Source: Streptomyces hirsutus (GTDB taxonomy: Bacteria > Actinomycetota > Actinomycetes > Streptomycetales > Streptomycetaceae). Taken from it: a stretch of DNA of 44,582 bases. Shown piece after piece: positions 39,941-44,582 of this stretch. Made by a program: the position numbers and the translations under genes. Under the pieces are notes generated by a model. It was given only the letters and a program-made list of their open reading frames with translations. It ran no database searches and was not told where the DNA came from. Location of the stretch: positions 1 to 44,582 of the forward strand of contig NZ_LIQT01000051.1 in assembly GCF_001418415.1 (NCBI RefSeq), written 5' to 3'. The stretch's first letter is position 1. Each line of letters begins with the position of its first letter.

Positions 39941-41782
39941 TCAGCGCTTCCGGCGCCTGCCCCGTCCGCCGCGTGCCGGAGCCGACCGGATGCCTTCCTC
40001 GGCCGCCGCCTGCGCGGTCGGACGGTCGGCCGAGACCACCAGGGCGGCCAGCACCGTGGTGACCGGCACCGAGGCGACCAGACCGATCGAGCCGATCAGC
40101 GTACGCACGATCTCCTCCGCCACCAGCTCGCTGTTGGCGACCGTCCCCACGCTGCTCTGCGCGATGGAGAACAGCAGCAGCAAGGGCAGCGCGGCGCCCG
40201 CGTAGGCGAGAACCAGGGTGTTGACGACGGACGCGATGTGGTCGCGGCCGATGCGGATGCCCGCGCGATACAGCCCGCGCCAGCCCATCGACGGGTTGGC
40301 CTCGTGCAGTTCCCATACGGCCGAGGTCTGTGTGACCGTCACGTCGTCGAGCACACCGAGCGATCCGATGATGACGCCGGCCAGCAGCAGACCACTCATG
40401 TCGATGTCCGGGTAAAGGCCGTGGATCAGCCCGGTGTTGTCGTCGGTGTCACCGGTCAGCACCGCCCAATTGATGAAGACCGTGCCCAGAAAACCGATCA
40501 GCAGCAATGAGATCAGGGTCCCGATCACGGCCACGGAGGTACGCGCCGACAGTCCGTGGCAGAGATACAGGGCCTGCAGCATGATGGCGCTCGCCCCCAC
40601 CACCGCCACGACCAGGGGGTTCGAACCCTGCAGGATCGCGGGCAGGATGAAGAAGTTCAGCACCAGGAAGCTGATCGCCAACGCGACCAGGGCCATCACG
40701 CCGCGCAGCCGTCCGACAGCGACGACGGCGACCGCGAAGATGCCGGCGAGCAGGGTCAGCGGTACGCGCCGGTTCACATCCGCCACCGAGTACTGGAGGT
40801 CCTTCGGCGCGGAGGGCTCGTAGGCGACGATGACCTCCTGACCCTCGCGCAACTGCCGTGACTGGTCCGGTTGCACGATCTCGGTGAAGGTGCGGCCCAC
40901 ATCGTCGCCGGTGTCGACCCGGATCGTCGCTTTCTTGCACGTGCCGTCCGCCTGCTGCTGCGCGGAGGACCCCTCGGCCGTCGATGTGTCGCCGGTCGGG
41001 ACGCCCCCGGACGCGTTGACGGACGAACAGCTCAGCTCGACCACCTTGGTGACCGTGGCCTGCTGTGTCTGCCGGTCGAAACCGACGCCGGTCCGCTCGT
41101 GGCCGGGTGTGCCACCCGGCCACAGCACCGCGAGGCCGATCAGCACCGCCGCGCCGAACGGGATGAGGACCGCCGCGATGACCTTGCGCAAGTGCTTCGA
41201 TACGGGAGCGGCCGGGCCGTGGCTGTGACTGTGGCCGTGCGCGTGGCCGTGCCCACCGCTGTCGCCCGGACCATGCCCGTGCCCACCGTCTCCCGGAGGC
41301 GGACCGCCGTGCCCACCGCCCGAGTTCGGACCTCCGCCGGAGTTCGGGCCACGCCCGCGGCCGCCGGCACCGGGGTCCGGACTGTGGTCATGACCCGGAC
41401 CCCGGTCCTGGCCGCGGACTCGACCCTGCCCTTGCCCTCCTTGTCCCTGCCCGTAGCCCTGGCCCGGCCGGCCCACGCCGGGTCCGGGAGCCCGGCCGGG
41501 AGGTCCGAAAACCGGGTCTACGGGCCCTGGGCCGACGGGCCCGTCGGGGCCTCTGGGGCCAGGCCCTCCAGGGCCGGGCAGGTGGTTCTGTGTCGCCGGC
41601 GCCTCGCCGGGGCCGTGTCCATGCCCGAACCAGTCTTCGGAGCCGGGGCCGTCTCCCTGAACGTTCCCATGGCCCAGGCCGGTGTCGGCTGCGGGGCCTC
41701 TGCCACGGCCGCCGCCGCTTCGGGCGCCGGAGCCACGGGGTGGTTCGGGCTGCGGGTAGGGGGGAGGCTGCGTCGAGGTCAC
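39941..41782 (-). CDS. YibE/F-family membrane protein
   Basis: The 613-residue protein has a long N-terminal cytoplasmic region (about 190 residues) that is low in complexity and rich in Pro, Gly and His, including a His-rich run (HGHAHGHSHSHG) that could bind metal. After residue 200 there is one membrane helix (VIAAVLIPFGAAVLIGLAVL) and an extracytoplasmic domain, then about seven further helices. The region YSVADVNRRVPLTLLAGIF and GLLLAGVIIGSLGVLDDVTVTQTSAVWEL is characteristic of YibE/F proteins. Function unknown; a transport role is often assumed. It is divergent from the thiC riboswitch region. Confidence 0.88.
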   Translation of the reverse strand: MTSTQPPPYPQPEPPRGSGARSGGGRGRGPAADTGLGHGNVQGDGPGSEDWFGHGHGPGEAPATQNHLPGPGGPGPRGPDGPVGPGPVDPVFGPPGRAPGPGVGRPGQGYGQGQGGQGQGRVRGQDRGPGHDHSPDPGAGGRGRGPNSGGGPNSGGGHGGPPPGDGGHGHGPGDSGGHGHAHGHSHSHGPAAPVSKHLRKVIAAVLIPFGAAVLIGLAVLWPGGTPGHERTGVGFDRQTQQATVTKVVELSCSSVNASGGVPTGDTSTAEGSSAQQQADGTCKKATIRVDTGDDVGRTFTEIVQPDQSRQLREGQEVIVAYEPSAPKDLQYSVADVNRRVPLTLLAGIFAVAVVAVGRLRGVMALVALAISFLVLNFFILPAILQGSNPLVVAVVGASAIMLQALYLCHGLSARTSVAVIGTLISLLLIGFLGTVFINWAVLTGDTDDNTGLIHGLYPDIDMSGLLLAGVIIGSLGVLDDVTVTQTSAVWELHEANPSMGWRGLYRAGIRIGRDHIASVVNTLVLAYAGAALPLLLLFSIAQSSVGTVANSELVAEEIVRTLIGSIGLVASVPVTTVLAALVVSADRPTAQAAAEEGIRSAPARGGRGRRRKR

Positions 41783-41861
41783 CGCCTGATCATCGCAAGA
41801 ACAACGAAGGCCCTCTGGTCACCGCGCCAGGATTCCCGCTAGCGTGGAGGCACCTTTTTGT

Positions 41862-43852
<1,991 letters not shown>

Positions 43853-43879
43853 ACGAACAAGCGGACCGAATGGACAAAG

Positions 43880-43902
43880 GGGCGGGCCGTTCGGGCCCGC
43901 CC
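43880..43902 (+). terminator. Hairpin terminator behind thiC
   Basis: A 9-bp stem (GGGCGGGCC, arms 43880-43888 and 43894-43902) with a five-base loop begins 27 bases after the stop. Confidence 0.75.
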
Positions 43903-43941
43903 TCTCCTCTCCCGGGAGGACGGGTCGGCAGACTGGATGCC

Positions 43942-44582
43942 ATGACAGCGAGATCAATGAGCAAGGGGTCCAACCTTCCCGTCGACGCCCGGGTGGTGCG
44001 CGCCGAGCTCGCCTGGGCCGCCGGGGCCGGTGTGCCCGACATCGACGGGTCGGCTCTGCTGCTCACGGAGAGCGGGCGGGTGCGGGACGACGGAGACCTC
44101 GTCTTCTACAACCAGCCGCGGCACACCTCCGGCGCTGTGACGCACCTGGGGAAGCGGAGCGCCGCCGGTGCCGCGACCGACACGGTCGAGGTGGATCTGC
44201 CTCGGCTGGAACCGGCCGTCGAGCGAGTCGTGCTGTGCGCGTCGTCGGACGGCGGGACGTTCGGTCAGGTGCCGGGACTGGTGCTCAGGCTGCTCGACGC
44301 CGGTACGGGGGCCGAGATCGCGCGGTTCGACATGGTGGCCGGAACGGAGACCGCGTTCATCGGCGGCGAGCTGTACCGGCGGCAGGGAAAGTGGAAGTTC
44401 CGCGCGGTGGGGCAGGGATACGCCGCGGGGCTCGCGGGGCTGGCAACCGACTTCGGTATCACCGTGGACGACGCTCCCCCGGCGGCAGCGGACTCCACGA
44501 CGGCTGCCGGCTCCACCACGGCACCCGGTGCGACGACGCCCGCAGCCGCAGTGCCGCCGGTCCCGCCCGCGGTGCCCACCAC
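43942..44582 (+). CDS. TerD-family protein, 3' end outside the window
   Basis: From ATG 43942 the frame is open to the right edge (213 codons). [49 protein letters not shown], and [22 protein letters not shown] are the conserved start, calcium-binding-like acidic segment and middle of TerD proteins. [32 protein letters not shown] completes the domain. After residue 175 the sequence becomes Ala/Pro/Thr-rich, so a second domain probably follows beyond the window. TerD proteins are linked to tellurite or stress resistance and to calcium binding; in Streptomyces they affect differentiation. The frame is truncated only by the edge. Confidence 0.92.
   Translation, partial: MTARSMSKGSNLPVDARVVRAELAWAAGAGVPDIDGSALLLTESGRVRDDGDLVFYNQPRHTSGAVTHLGKRSAAGAATDTVEVDLPRLEPAVERVVLCASSDGGTFGQVPGLVLRLLDAGTGAEIARFDMVAGTETAFIGGELYRRQGKWKFRAVGQGYAAGLAGLATDFGITVDDAPPAAADSTTAAGSTTAPGATTPAAAVPPVPPAVPT

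Overview
The window is a piece of a Streptomyces chromosome. Codon use is very GC-rich. It carries the actinobacterial block rpsF-ssb-rpsR-rplI followed by dnaB, an ino1 gene next to a PadR regulator, the Streptomyces-specific ssgR-ssgA sporulation pair, ptpA, and a TPP-riboswitch-controlled thiC. Four perfect ParB sites (parS, GTTTCACGTGAAAC) plus several near matches fit the origin-proximal core arm; from memory this gene order resembles the S. coelicolor SCO3899-SCO3930 neighbourhood.

Layout. 1-10.5 kb is a cell-envelope and inositol block: the end of an MFS transporter, ino1, a PadR regulator with a perfect palindromic operator, a bifunctional penicillin-binding protein, a GT87-type membrane glycosyltransferase, an alanine-racemase-like protein, a FemX-like aminoacyltransferase and a small membrane protein. 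10.8-15.9 kb holds the S6/SSB/S18/L9 operon, a MATE exporter and dnaB, with a cluster of DnaA-box-like 9-mers upstream of dnaB.

15,877-27,287 is the highlight: a complete Tn7-like transposon of 11,411 bp placed immediately behind dnaB. Both ends can be read directly. The 23-bp terminal inverted repeats (15877-15899 and 27265-27287) match at 19 of 23 positions and are bounded by identical 5-bp target duplications, TCCCT (15872-15876 and 27288-27292). The duplication starts six bases after the dnaB stop codon. tnsA, tnsB, tnsC and a large tniQ/tnsD-like gene overlap by 4 bp each and are read away from dnaB, the same geometry as Tn7 behind glmS. The likely mode of life is site-specific insertion behind dnaB, with the 880-residue TniQ protein (zinc finger plus several helix-turn-helix units) reading the conserved 3' end of dnaB. 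The cargo (22.7-27.1 kb) is a set of small uncharacterised genes, one apparently truncated; none is a recognisable resistance or defence gene.

27.3-44.6 kb returns to ordinary chromosome: a methyltransferase, a serine hydrolase, two GNAT acetyltransferases, a divergent MarR/MFS pair, a GlcG/HbpS-like protein, a Nudix hydrolase, a LysR regulator, a cystathionine gamma-lyase-like enzyme overlapping ptpA, small membrane and cupin proteins, ssgR-ssgA, a YibE/F membrane protein, the TPP riboswitch and thiC, and the start of a TerD-family gene cut by the window edge. The TPP riboswitch has a long insert in its variable arm that contains parS-like palindromes. No tRNA, rRNA or CRISPR array was seen.
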